From: Calvatia gigantea
Taxonomy: Eukaryota; Basidiomycota; Agaricomycetes; Agaricales; Lycoperdaceae
Direction: 5' to 3'
Assembly: GCA_025093985.1 (NCBI GenBank)
Contig: JACAAK010000005.1
Location: 2,666,001 to 2,730,000, forward strand
DNA: 64,000 nucleotides
The translations under genes were made by a program, and so were the position numbers. This document shows positions 10,630 through 22,900 of this stretch, one piece after another. Numbering within the stretch: the stretch's first letter is position 1; every line of letters starts with the position of its first letter. The notes beneath the pieces were generated by a model. It worked only from the letters and a program-made list of their open reading frames with translations. It had not been told where the DNA came from and ran no database searches.

Positions 10630-12233
10630 TCAACATAAGGATAAATAATCGAGAACCAGGTCACAATCGCTGGAATTTGAGTACACAAGAAAATAGACCT
10701 TACCAGAAAAGCAGTCAAAGTGGTAGACTCTAGCTTGTTCTTCTCGCTCGTTGACGGCGGGTACCAAATGCATCCTCTGCAAAGTCAAACTGCTTTGGTT
10801 TGCCAATGCCGTATCCCGTTCTGGGTCCGAAAACTCTATTCGGACAGCGAAATGCTTGCATTCTCCTTGGATCTTATCAACATCAGGCGGGAATTGTTGG
10901 ATGCCTAAAACGCCCAGCGCATATTTGGCTGTCGAAGGGGGAATGGGTAGAACGAAATCGTGGAATCCGCTTGGGATGTCCATGGAACAAATACCCTCGA
11001 CAGAAGACTTTAACTCCGTGGAGGTAAAGAAGAAAACGTGAATTTGGGCCACGGATTGTGGGATGACAACCATAGCAAAGGAGGTGGCAGACCGAGGTAC
11101 GATATATGGGTCAGAAGCAATGGGCCAAGGAAAGTCACTTTCCAAGAGGAGTTCCAGAGGAGTAATGCCTAGAGGGAGAGACTCGGTGTCGGCGTTCGGC
11201 TGTTCGACTCCTTGACTACTGGTAGGGCGCTTGAATATGGCAATTTTTTGCTTGGCATATATCTCAATTATGTGTGTCTCAGTTGCGAAAGTCCTGCGGA
11301 TGGAGTGTGTGCCGGTTTGTTGAAGGGTCGGCGGGTAAGGAGGCAGCTATTCGAGGAACTCTGGTCAGCAGCTCATTACAAGAGACCTTGCAGTTTCACC
11401 TACACTAAACCAGGACAAGGCCCCCCTTTCCAAATTGATAATGTCAACCTCGCAACCCGTTATGGAAGGAAGGTAACGGACGACTATGAATCCATTGTTC
11501 ATAGCCCAGCTCATGTACCTGTCCCTGAGCGGCAAAGAGTACTCCATTGCGACGTGTGGTCCATGGAAGCCCACTTGAATGCCCATCACTTTCCTTGATG
11601 ACATTAGGTGCCCCCATCCACAAGTCCATTAGGACAGAAAGGGCTCACAATGAATATTCCGTTTGAGATACCAGGTAGAAAGTACTCGTTCCGAGGTCCA
11701 TGTAGCTCCGCCCCCAGCCCTCCGCAGGCGGGTACGCAAAGCTATAAGCAGGGGGCCCATTTAGGTTGTGGATGGAAACCCAGTTATGGAGTTCTCCCTG
11801 CTCAACAATGATGTAATCTCCCATTATGGCCACGACGCGACGGATATGGCTTTCAGCAAGAGGAGCCCCGCGCCAGAAACGAGGGACAACCCATAGAGCA
11901 TCTTCATTACTCCACTTCTCCTCCAACATTTCGGCTCGGCAAATGCTGATTTCAAACCCTGATGTCCCGACCTGCTCCAGATCGATGGGACGGTGCAACA
12001 TGTCCTTGGTCCGATGGAAAAATCTGATCCACAAGTGTCGTGACCGAGATAGTTGGCCGATTTTTCGACATACCTGCATGAATACTGGATATTGAATACT
12101 GGGTGGTCAAACCAGAACAGAAAGGACTTACTGGTCTGAAGCACAGAACGACCAGAAACGCCGGAAGTTGTGCAAGAACCTCTAAGAGTATGTCATCAGG
12201 AAGTTTGAGGAATTGCGAAGGGATGATACTCAT
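10630..12233 (-). CDS. F-box protein, array 2 copy A
   Basis: Start at 12233: MSIIPSQFLKLPDDILLEVL then AQLPAFLVVLCFRP, a canonical F-box (LPDDILLEVLxxLP). After an intron the protein continues VCRKIGQLSRSRHLWIRFFH, the usual sequel in Agaricomycete F-box proteins. The middle has PRFWRGAP and a beta-propeller-like body (SFAYPPAEGWGRSYMDLGTS), then SRKVMGIQVGFHGPHVAMEY, and the C-terminus ends at 10630 (FDCFSGKVYFLVYSN, LVLDYLSLC). At least four exons. Copies B and C downstream are collinear, but only A is open throughout as far as I can follow. Role: substrate adaptor of an SCF ubiquitin ligase; the substrate cannot be predicted. Confidence 0.75.
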
Positions 12234-12556
12234 TGTCGTTCTTCTAATTGGGGCAGGGTAGGAACATAGGACGTAACACTGCTTCAGCAACCATCAACAC
12301 ATCAAGGCATCAATGCAGGAGCCGTCACAACCACTGTTAAAATCAGTTACTGCCCGCCTTTAGCTCTTGAAGCTCTGAAGCTTGAAGCCCGGAGCGTATC
12401 TGAGTTGTTTCACCTTGGAGTGAATTGCCTGTAAAGTGCCAAAACAGCAGTGTAAGGTTGAAATGTTGGTGTATGATGTCCACTCAACGTGGGGTTGTGA
12501 GAGCTGTGGAATTGTAGATAACAATTTAAGTTTACATCATAACTTTAACTTAATGA

Positions 12557-14206
12557 TTACGACAAGCTATCCGCAGATAAGTAACCGAGAATAACATCTG
12601 ACATCTGACCACCAGCCGAGAGTGTTGTGAACCAAATCCTGCCCGAGAAGCAATCAAAGCCACGAAAAGCGAATTTCTCTTCAAGTACATTAATTGCAGG
12701 TGTCAAACTCATTCTGCGCCAAGCGCGAGTCATACGGCCTCCATTCCCTGGTGTCGAATTCCGTTCTGGGTCCGGAAGGTCTATTCGGAGAGCGAAATAT
12801 GCACTTCCTCCCTTATCCACATCATCCCCAGTCGGTTTGACACTAAAAATACCAAACGCAAAATGAGCTGTTACGGGGGGTACAGGCAGAGTGAAGGAGT
12901 TGAATTCTCCTGGTATATCTAGGCAGTAAATCTCCTCAACTGAGGAGTTTGCTTCCAAGAGGGTAAGGAGGAAACATGGATTTTGTGAACGGCCTTTCGG
13001 GGGACGACCACGGTAGCCGATCGAGGTATGACATTTAGACCAGAATCAGCGAACCAAGGAAAACCACCCTTCAGTACCAAATCCAATACGGGAAGTTTCT
13101 AGGGCAAAATATCCAACGTCAGTGTTTGACTGTTGGACTCCTTGGCTACTGGCCGTAGTAGGACGCTTGAATACAGCAAACGATTTCTGATCAAGTATAC
13201 AGATCAGATAAATTTCAGTGGCAAAAACCCCCGGAATGGGGCGGTGAATGGGGTTAGGAGCCGGCGGCGGAGGGGGTCCCAGTGCGCGTAGGGAAGGGAC
13301 CTTTCGGGAGGATCATGGTAAGCGACTTGTTCTAATGTGCGTGAGCGGTACTAGACGGCGTACCGTGAACCAAGAGATCGTTCTTCTTTCCAGATCGGCG
13401 ATATTAACCCCGGGGCCATCAAGAAGGGGTAAATAGCGGACAACTACGAAGCCATTGGCTACTTGTATAAAGCCAGCCCCTATATACTCAGCACTGAGTG
13501 GCAACGAAAATTCTGTTGCCACATGAGGTCCACGACGGTCTGCTTGGATACCGACTACCTTCCTTGACGGAATTAGGCGCTAAGATGGACAGATTAATCG
13601 GGGCAAAGAAACCTTACAGTGACCGTTCTGACGGAGAGAATAAGTAGAAAGTACTCGTCGCATAATCCATGTAGCTCTTCACCCAACTCCCCAGGGACGA
13701 GTTCGGAAAAGTGTAAACTGGAGGCCCATTCACATCATGTATGAAGAACCAGTCATAGGATTCCCTTCGATCGACGACGATATAGTCTCTGATTGTAGCC
13801 ACAGCGGCATACGGAGATGGTTCGTCATAAAGGCTCCCGCGCCAGAAACGAGGGGCAACCCACTCAGCATCTCCGTTCTCAAATTCTCCTCCAAAGCTTC
13901 GGCTTGGCAAATACTGATTTCGAACTCTGATGTCCCGATCTGCTTCAAATCGGTGGGCCGGCGCAATATGTGCTTGGCTTGATGGAAGAATCTTATCCAC
14001 AAGTGTGATTCGCAGGACAATCGGCCCAATTTGCGGCATAGCTATGTGAATACTGGGTATCAAATGCGATTGGGTGAAGCTTGACGCGGGGGATTTACCG
14101 GTCTGCAATGTAAAACAACCAAAGGCGCTGGAAGTAGCGCAAGTATCTCCAACAGTATATCGTCAGGGAGATCGAGGAGTTTAGAAGAACCAGCACTGGT
14201 CGTCAT
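12557..14206 (-). CDS. F-box protein, array 2 copy B (one-base frameshift)
   Basis: Paralogue of copies A and C. Start 14206 (MTTSAGSSKLLDLPDDILLE, then ILALLPAPLVVLHCRP), F-box intact. The following exons run through CRKLGRLSCESHLWIRFFHQ-like sequence, SYMDYATSTFYLFSPSERS and KVVGIQADRRGPHVATEF to the stop at 12557 (SDVILGYLSADSLS). Near 12960-12985 this copy has one base fewer than copy C in a T-rich run (codons for VFLLTL), so the last exon is out of frame with what precedes it. The conserved exon structure on both sides argues for recent loss or an assembly error rather than old decay. Confidence 0.65.
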
Positions 14207-15527
14207 CCCTCCAACTAGAACGGAGAAGACACAGAGGACTCGCCATCGATTCGTTGGCCATCAGGCCATCAACACATCACTCATCGCTGTCACTGTCAAT
14301 TATACTCTTCAATTTTCAAGCCAACCGACCTGGTACAATTATCATATGTTTTCCTTGAGCTTAGTGCCTGGGCCCTGGGTCATGGATGACGACAAGTTCG
14401 AGACTAATATGAAATTCTCGCCCCGATGGAGTTAGCAAGATTGGTCCGTTCCTATTCACCTTCAATGTTCATCAAGGATAGCCCCGTGTTTTGTTCGGCT
14501 CCCGATTTCAAAAGCTATTTTTAGTTTTTGTCCCACTCGAACTTTGGACTTCGGCGGGTTCGATTCTGGGTTCGCACAGCACCGGACTGCGGGTTTTGCG
14601 GTCTTGTACGGAAGGGACGGGGTTTGCGGGTTGTCGATCGGTGCACGACTCAGCCGTCTTTAGGCTTTGGCTGGGGGCGTGAGATGTTATCGTACATTGT
14701 CTCATTCAAGAGAAAAATAACTAAAATACATCTTTGGGTCCCGGTTACCTTCCCCAAGGGCCCGTATCATAAGTGTTCATGTGCGCACGCAGTGTATCAC
14801 TACGAGGTGCAGTGGGGGATGAGGCAAAGGCGGCAGGATCCCGATGAAAAATCAAAACCCTAAGACGACATGGAGCACAATTCCAAACACATTCAAGAAA
14901 ACTTTGCATTTTCGTGTATGTTGGTGATTTCAGAAATATTGATCCGAGAACAGGAAGTATCAGATCAGAACAATAGAGTGGGAATGTGATACGTACCGTT
15001 CTCAAAGGTGACCCAATAATGAGCACGGATCTTTTCGGCGCAGATGTCCCAATCGACAGATTTCAAAGGTGAGTCTGCCGAAGTGTCACGTGGGGGACTT
15101 GGTGCTACGCAAGACAACTTGCCCAGTTTGGGCCCAAGTTTGCCACTACCGACCGCCAATTGTGTGATGACGATTCCGCCCGTTGGAATCTGAAGAAGTT
15201 AAGAAGCTGATAAATCAGCAGGGCAATGCGAGTACGAACGATCGGTTCGTACACGAGGTATGTGTCGTTGCGGAATTGTCGCAGAGGGGTGGGAGGGGAA
15301 CTGGGAGGGAAACAAGTGAGTTACTTCGCATCATCTTTGTGAAGCTTGTTCCTTGGGGAGCAGCTTCGGACAGTACAGGCTGAGGAGTGATATCCGTATT
15401 TCATTTAGATGCCCACTCAGCTAAACAGTATTTTCTGCGGCAAGTTCGGAGACGAGTGTAGTCAACGGCCCCAATTTGTAAGAACTTGAGTATACATAAC
15501 TATAAGCATAATGATTACAACGACAGG
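14207..15527. repeat. Duplicated 3' fragment of the unknown-family gene, upstream of F-box B
   Basis: Homologous to 17154-18520, with many substitutions. On the minus strand it keeps the last part of the gene listed at 18000-19353: SVDWDICAEKIRAHYWVTFE matches SDDWNVCAEKILAHYYVTFE there. Homology stops near 15480, just before the 3' end of F-box C, so the 5' part of that gene was never included or has been lost. It is a gene fragment created by the roughly 2.9 kb tandem duplication. No intact gene is seen in it. Confidence 0.6.
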
Positions 15528-17153
15528 TCACCCAGATAAGTAATCAAGAATGACGTCTGACGTCTGACCTCCAGCCGAGAGTGTTGTGAACCAGACCCTG
15601 CCCGAGAAGCAATCAAAGCCACGAAAAGCGAATTTCTCTTCAAGTACATCAATTGCAGGTGTCAAACTCATTCTCCGCCAAGTCAAACGGCCTCGATTCC
15701 CTGATGCCGAAATCTGTTCCGGATCCGGAAAATCTATTCGGAGAGCGAAATGCACACTTTCTCCCTGATGCACATCATCCACGGTTGGTGTGACGCTCAG
15801 AATGCCGAACGCATACTGAGCTGTTACAGGGGGTGTGGGCAGATTGAAGGAGTTAAATCCTCCTGGCATATCCACACAGCAAATCTCCTCGAGTGAAGAC
15901 TGTGCTTCTGAGAGAGTAAGGAAGAAGACGTGAATTTTGTGGATGACCACTCGGAGGACAACCATCGCAAAGGTGGTAGCCGATCGAGGCATGATACTTT
16001 GGGATAGAATGAATGGACCAGGGAAAGTTACCCTTCAAGGCCAAATCCATACGAGCTTTTCCTAGGGGAAAAGACCCAACGGTGGTGTTTAACTGTTGGG
16101 CTCCTTGACTACTGGCCGTAGTAGGACGCTTGGATATAGCAAACGATTTCCGATCAAGTATACAGATCAGGTGAATTTCAATGGCAAAAATCCTCGGAAT
16201 GGGGCGCCTGTTGGAGCCAGTGTACGGCAGAGGAGGTGAGGGTAACGGAGGCACCTATTAAGGGGATCATAGTAAGCGACCTGTTCTGATGTGCGTGAGA
16301 GGTGCTGGATAGTGTACAGTGAGCCAAGAGATCGTTCTTCTTTCCAGATCGGCGATATCAATATCGTGGCCATCAACAAAAGGTTGATAGCGGACAACTA
16401 CGAAGCCATTGGTTATTCGTACAAAGCCACCCCCGTTATACTCAGCGCTGAGTGGCAACGAGAATCCTGTTGCCACATGGGGTCCGCAATGATCTGCTCG
16501 GATAGCGACGACCTTCCTTGGCGCGAGGGTCAACAAAATAATGGGGACAAAGAAGGCTTACCGTGACCGTTCCGATGGAGAGAATAAATAGAAAGTACCC
16601 GTTGCATGATCAATATAGCTCTTCACCCAATTACCCAGGGACGAGTTTTGTAAAATCGTAAACTGGGGGTCCATTCAACCCGTGTATGGAGAACCAGTCA
16701 TGAGATTCTTTTCGATCAACGACGATATAGTCTCCCATTATAGCCACAGTGATACAGGAAGATGGTTCATCGTAAAGACTTCCACGCCAGAAACGAGGGG
16801 CGACCCACTCAGCATCTCCATTACTCAAATTCATCTCCAAAGCTTTGGCTTGGCAGATGCTGATTTCGAACTCTGGTGTCCCGATCTGCTTCAAGTCAGT
16901 GAGCCGGCGTAACGTGTGCTCAGTTTGGTGGAAGAATTCGATCCACAAGTGTGATTCGCGGGACAATCGATCAAATTTGCGGCATAGCTATGTAAATATT
17001 AAGTATTAAATGCCGGCTGGGTGAACCTTAAAGTGGGAGACTTACTGGTCTGCAACGTAGAACAACCAAAGGCGCTGGAAGTAGCGCAAATATCTCCAGC
17101 AGTGTATCGTCAGGGAGATCGAGGAGTTTAGGAGAACCAGCACTTGTCGCCAT
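15528..17153 (-). CDS. F-box protein, array 2 copy C (one-base frameshift)
   Basis: Start 17153: MATSAGSPKLLDLPDDTLLE then IFALLPAPLVVLRCRP, a clear F-box. The body is collinear with copy B (HLWIEFFHQTEHTLRRLTDL, PRFWRGSLYDEPSSC, YLFSPSERS, KVVAIRADHCGPHVATGFSL) and ends FDCFSGRVWFTTLSAGGQTS and ILDYLSG at 15528. Around 15995 the sequence has an extra A (CCCAAAGTATC), which separates FPWSIHSIP from MPRSATTFAM. With one A fewer the frame joins as in copy B. B and C are closer to each other than to A, as expected if they arose with the 2.9 kb unit. Confidence 0.65.
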
Positions 17154-17520
17154 ACTTTCAACTGGAACAGAGTAAGCACAGAGAACTCACCATCGATTCG
17201 TTGTCCATCAGGCCATCAACACATCACTCATCGCTGTCACTGTCAATTATATTCTTCAATTTCCAAGCCAACCTGACTTGATCAGTTATTATATCCTTCC
17301 TCGAGCTCGGTGCCTGGATCATAGATGACGACAAGTTTGAAATCAATATGAACTTTTCGCCCTAATGGAGTTAGCAAGAATTGGTTCGTCTCTGTTGATC
17401 TTCATTGAGGATAACCTCGTGTTATGCTCCATCCTCGACCTTAAAAGCTAAAAATAGCTTTTGTCCCATCGGACTTTGGACTTCACTTTTGGGCTCGCAC
17501 GGTGTTGGACTGCGGGTTTT

Positions 17521-17604
17521 GCGGTCTTGTATGGAAGGGTCGGGTTTTGCGGTCTTGTATGGAAGGGTCGGGTTTTGCGGTCTTGTATGGAAGGGTCGGG
17601 TTTT
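17521..17604. repeat. 28-bp minisatellite, three copies
   Basis: Three head-to-tail copies of a 28-base unit beginning 'gcggtcttgtatggaaggg' and ending in TTTT, at 17521, 17549 and 17577. The paralogous region near 14600 has a single diverged copy, so the array expanded after the segmental duplication. It lies between F-box C and the 3' end of the unknown-family gene, with no coding role evident. Confidence 0.9.
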
Positions 17605-17999
17605 GCGGGTTATCGGTCGGTGCGCATTTTGAGCTGGGTCATGCTGTTTTTGGGCTTTGGCCGGGGCGTGAGATGTTATCGTACACTGTCTCATTGACGA
17701 GAAACAAAACTAAAATACATCATCTTTGGGACCCGGTTACCTTTCCCGGGGGCCCGTGTCGTAAGTGTTCATATACGCGCGCAGTGTATCACTACAAGGT
17801 GCAATGGGTGATGAGAACAAGAAAGACCGCAAGATCCAGATGAAAAAAATCAAAACCACAAGGCGATGCGAAGCACAATTCCAACAATACCCTCAAGAAG
17901 ACTTTGCATTTTCGTGTATGTTCGTAACTTTAGAGATATCAATCCTACAACGGGAAGTATTAAACCAGAACGACAGAGCAGAGAGGTGTGATACGTACC

Positions 18000-19353
18000 G
18001 TTCTCGAATGTAACATAATAATGAGCGAGAATTTTTTCCGCGCAGACGTTCCAATCGTCAGATATCAAACGGTGGGCCTGCCAAAACGTAAAGCGGGGAG
18101 CCTTGTGATGTTATGAGAGACTTCTTTACCTCATTTGGGCCCATGTTCGCTATAACTGATCGCCAGTCGTCGTCGTGTACAATAGCGATTCCACCCGCTG
18201 GGATCTGTAAAAGGCAAACATAAGTCGGCGTGACGATGCGAGGAAAAAACATCAGTTCGTACACGAGGTATGAGCCGCTGCAAAATTGTCACCGAGGGGT
18301 GAAAGGGAAACTGGGATGGAAACGAATGAGTTACTTCACAACCCCTTTGTGAAGCTTGTACCTTGGGAAGCAGTGCCGGACGGTACAGGCTGAGGGGTGG
18401 TATCCATACTTCATTCGGATCGCTTGACCCAGATGCCCATTCCGCTAAACGGTATAAAACCGTTTTCTGCGGTAAGATCGGAGACGAGTGTAATGAGCGG
18501 TTCCATTTTGCGTGCAGCTCTTCCCAATCCTGCGGGCTTATCGCAATCGCAAAACCACGGACAAAGACTGTTGTCATTACTGGTGGACGGGTGGTTTTAG
18601 CGACTGGAGGTTTAACATGGAATAACCGGCCTGGCCTCGCGATCCACAGTACGAAATTGTTCGAGTTCGGAATGAGTTGTAATCGTTCCTCTTTCACTGA
18701 TGATTCCCGAATGTATGAAGAACAGCAGGATTCTGTCGTGGAATCCACTCCGGTGATGAGGAACAAATACCCATTCTCGATCCTATCCCAAGTACCAGCC
18801 ATACTAGTTGCCATATCGTACCAGTCCTTTGCATGCTTTTCGGATGTATGGGCGAAGATAGTCGGGGTTTACTATATCGCGGCGTCGAGCACCAAAGGGG
18901 AAACCGACGAATGCGCCATTGTCCGAAGAGCATGTAAACTCATGGATCCTTCAATGACGGCTGAGTACCCTGATATGACAAGCAACAAATTGAGAAAACT
19001 CACACGTCTGGGGAGGAAGGTGGAACCTTGTCGATTGTGTGCGAAAGTAGCCAAGTGTCTTTGACGAAAAAATCGTCCTGGTCATTAATCTCGGGGGGTT
19101 TGGCAGGGTGAAAGTTCGGAGGCAGAGTGTTGATTTGTATCGGTTGGTCTCTGTCCTCGAAGATATTGAGAAGATATTCGGTCAGACCCGGTTCGTTAGC
19201 GTTGATGTGCACGACATCACCAATCGAGAAGCCCCTTTGAGAAAATGTTGGATATTTGCTGAATTTTGGTGGATTGGTGTAAAAGGGAAAGCCATGTGCG
19301 AGAGATAGTAACTGACGTTGATAGTTGAGATGAATTTCAGCTCGCGTGGGCAT
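18000..19353 (-). CDS. Conserved basidiomycete protein of unknown function, possibly interrupted
   Basis: Start chosen at 19353 (MPTRAEIHLNYQRQLLSLAH, then GFPFYTNPP); the frame is open upstream to 19419. NYQRQLL followed by GFP-Y and IGDVVHINANEPGLTEYLLN typify a family frequent in Agaricomycetes with no assigned function. Later exons contain HAKDWYDMATSMAGTWDRIE, LITGVDSTTESCCSSYI, a proline-rich block and IPAGGIAIVHDDDWRSVIAN, then SDDWNVCAEKILAHYYVTFE. The exact 3' end is uncertain (about 17950-18000). In the exon reading LVLDAAI ... TPTIFAHTSEKHAKDW two adjacent stop codons lie in frame at 18869-18874 with recognisable family sequence on both sides. Either the gene is newly dead or a splice form avoids them. 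Confidence 0.5.
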
Positions 19354-19915
19354 CTCGACGACGTATGGAGGACTCAGGGTAGACGTGCGACCCTCGTGAT
19401 GATGGTCTTCGACAGCCAAGCGGGGCTCCAGCGTGGGTTATGTCATAAATCGGGCGTGACTGTAACTGAAATAGGAACAGTCTGAAGAAGATTCTTCGGA
19501 GAACACTATGCACGAGGTGCAAGGGGCCACTCAGGTATTCTGCACATCCTCCAGCTTCAAAATGGTGCGTTGTGGATCGTTCAAAGTGAGTGTGATTGTA
19601 TGTGATGGAGCACGTTTAGAGACCTTACATTTCTCGGGGATAAACCGCATGCCAAGGATGGAGAGATGGGAACCAGCCAGCCAATCGGGAGACATTGACC
19701 AGAATATTGGAGATCACGTGGCATTCAATGAATTGAATATTAGTTATCATCGTCAGAAATGACTTGTTTGTAGGACCAACGTTACTCCTCGTCGACAGGA
19801 CCACAGCTAGCATCCGTTTGTGCTCCCATAGGAGAGCATAACATACCCAGATTGCTCGACCAGACGAGGTTCTCCGGTGCCTCACCAGGGTCGTGCTGTC
19901 TGCTGACTCCTCTGC
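19354..19915. other. Divergent intergenic region
   Basis: Presumed shared promoter region between the minus-strand unknown-family gene and the plus-strand ankyrin-RCC1-BTB gene. Short open frames occur here, but none shows protein-like motifs or splice structure, and I see no repeat. Confidence 0.5.
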
Positions 19916-22900
19916 ATGAGCTTGCTCCATGACTACTTCAACACAGGCAATCTTCAGCACTTCCAGCGGTTGTTGGAGAGTACCGGTTCTGATAAGACAC
20001 AGTCAACTGGACCGAGCTCTAGTGGCGCCAAGCCTTGGAAGAAACATGGGGATCTCGGTTCTACCAATGTAGACATCAATGGTCGTGACTGGCTTGGACG
20101 GACAGTTTTACACCTTGCATCTACTTCTCTCGAACATTTGGATTATGTACGAGCGCTACTCCGGCACCCTGCGATTAACGTCAACCTACCTGACACCGAG
20201 AGCCATTGGACACCACTTCACCGTTCATTGTATAATGCGAACCTTCCCGCCGCGTGCGTTATCAAATTTCATGCTGTCGGGTCATATCTCATCTTGTTTG
20301 CAGGCAGTTGCTATTGCAGCGCTCGGATATCGATATTTATTTGAAGGATTATGAAGGATACACGGGCTTTGAACTTTACAACTCTACACTTAACGGAACT
20401 AAACCATCACCGGAAGAAGGAGATGCGTACGGAGACCTATTTACCTGGGGTGCAAATGTGTATGTGACACGATTATATCTGACAATCTGATAACTAAATA
20501 CATACCAGAAATGCTACGTTAGGACATGGGGATAGCAACGACAGGAGAGACCCAGAACAAGTTATGTTTCCCCACAAAGACGATATAATGTATCTGGAAA
20601 GCCTCTCAGTACGATTCCTGCCAGTACGGGTCAAACAGGTTGTGATGTCTAAACTCCACACTGGTTTGTACTTCTCTTGTAATTTATTCTAATTTTCTAA
20701 AAATTTTCGTAGCCGTCATCACTTCCGAGAGCGAGGGAAATTTACGTGTGTGCGGCTTTGGAAGCGGTGGACGGTGCGTCGGTCTGACAGGCGCCATTCC
20801 CATCAGCGTTGATTTCTCCGGATAGCCTCGGTCCGAGTTCCCATACGCAATACAACCTCAAACCCCTTTCCCAGCTTTCTCAAACCATCATCTCCATTGC
20901 ACTGGGACAAGATCATACCCTGGCCCTTACGAAAAATGGCGAAGTGCTTAGCTGGGGATTAAACCGCTTCTCTCAACTCGGCTACCCTGTGGATCCACCA
21001 GTTACCGGAAGAGCTGAAGAACCCATTCAATACACGCCTAGAAAGGTTCAAGGCCCATTGAGGAAAGAAGTTGTTAGGGGTGTTGCTGCAAGCAAGTGCG
21101 CCTCGGCTTGTTGGACTGAGGATAGTGTTTATACGTGGGGAACAAACAACGGACAGTTGGGTATGTGTTTGTAGGGTTTGACTTTTCGTTGTACTGACAC
21201 ATTTCTTTTTTGGCAGGTTATGACAAAGTGGCTCAACCAGTACAAGTCCAACCTCGAAAGGTGCCGCGACTGACATCGCCTGTTATTTCTATTACCATGA
21301 CCGTAAGGCACCAACTTTTAAAACGAAACCAATCAAAATTAAGCTGGTTTATGACTGGCAGGAAAACGCAATGGCATGTCTTATGCAAAATCGCCAAGTC
21401 GAATGTTTCTACAACGACGGATACCACCGCATCAAGTAAGACCGGTAGTCTTACCTCCCATAGCGCCATACTAGAACTAATAAACCCTCAGTTTCCCAAC
21501 GCACGCCTTCCCGTCTCCAATCCGTCCTTACCGACCACCTGAAGCCGTCAAAGACTCCCACATGGTCAAAATCACAAGCTGCGGCGACGTATTCGCATCG
21601 CTATCTCACCACGGCGAAGTCTACATCTTCTCACCAACCAATTTTTCCATCACCAATGCAGCTAGTTCATCTTCTACCACCAACCCAAATGACGCAGAAT
21701 CATCCACCCGCACAGGGGGACCCTTCAAATGTCAACGCGTCTGGGCCCTCCGTAAAAAATCTACTGCGGTCAAAGACGTCGCTCTAGGCGCGGACGGGTC
21801 TATCATCATCTGTACCGAATCCGGACACGTCTTCGTCCGCACGCGAAACCTCAAGTCTAGCAGCGGTGGCAGTGGTGGCAGTGGAGTAAAGGCGTTCAAG
21901 TTTCAGCTAGTGCCTTTCTTGCAGCGGGTAACGAAGGTGTTTGCTAATGCGAGTGGGGGTTTCGGGGCGTTGAGGGTTGATTTTGGGGTTAAGGATGTGG
22001 GGGTGAAGGGATATATGGGTGCGGTTATTGGAGGGGATGTTGCGAAAGTGAGGCCGTGGGTGAAATTTGGTGTCGAAGAGGAGGATGTGAGGTTTGCGTG
22101 GATGAAAGAGGGAGGGTCATTAGGTGAATCGATGGTTGGGTATTCTTCACAGTCGCATTCACCGGAACAGGGTTCGGATGATGAAGATGTGGATGTGGAG
22201 ATGGAGGATGATGAGATTGGGGGCGATATACGTACCCTCAAGGAGATGTGTGATGTGATAAAGAGAGAGGAAAGGATGCGGAAGGAAGAGGTTGTGAAGG
22301 CTGAAGAGATGAAGCTACCTCACGGTGCTGATACCCTTGTGCACTTGCCATCTGAGGCAGTGTTCCCTGCGCATAGGGTCATGCTTGCTACACGATCAAG
22401 AGTTTTGTGTAAGATCCTGTCGGCGACGACAAAGAAGGCAGCGTCTGTCTTTGACGAACAGCGAAACGTCAAAATCAGTCTCCTCCCTCCCCTTCGCCGT
22501 TCTCGTCCTAATCTCCACCATATCACTGGACCAGGATCAAAGGAATTGACACAGCTATCCATTACGGGGTGTCACCCTTTCTCTGTGCTCATCCTGCTCA
22601 ATTACATCTACTCGGATAACGTCGTCGCGGTATGGGACCGGCGGGTATCGCATGCTGTCGAGCCCTACGCGAAGACTTTGAAAGTCAAATTGGATCCGGT
22701 GCAAATCAGGAACGAGATCCAGGGATTGGCGAGGGCCCTTGAGTTGGGACAGGTATTGAGGGTGCTTGAGCGACCTGTGAAGTTTTCGCCTGAACAGGCT
22801 ATGGTTTTGGATTTGGCCAGATTACTTGATTCTGCAAATCCCCCTACATCACCGACGGACAGGGATAAGGAGAGCGAGGTGGTGGCATCACGGGAGGGTA

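Noticed and set aside
19508..19762. An 84-residue open frame upstream of the BTB gene
   Set aside because: No motif, no splice partner, and located in a divergent promoter region.
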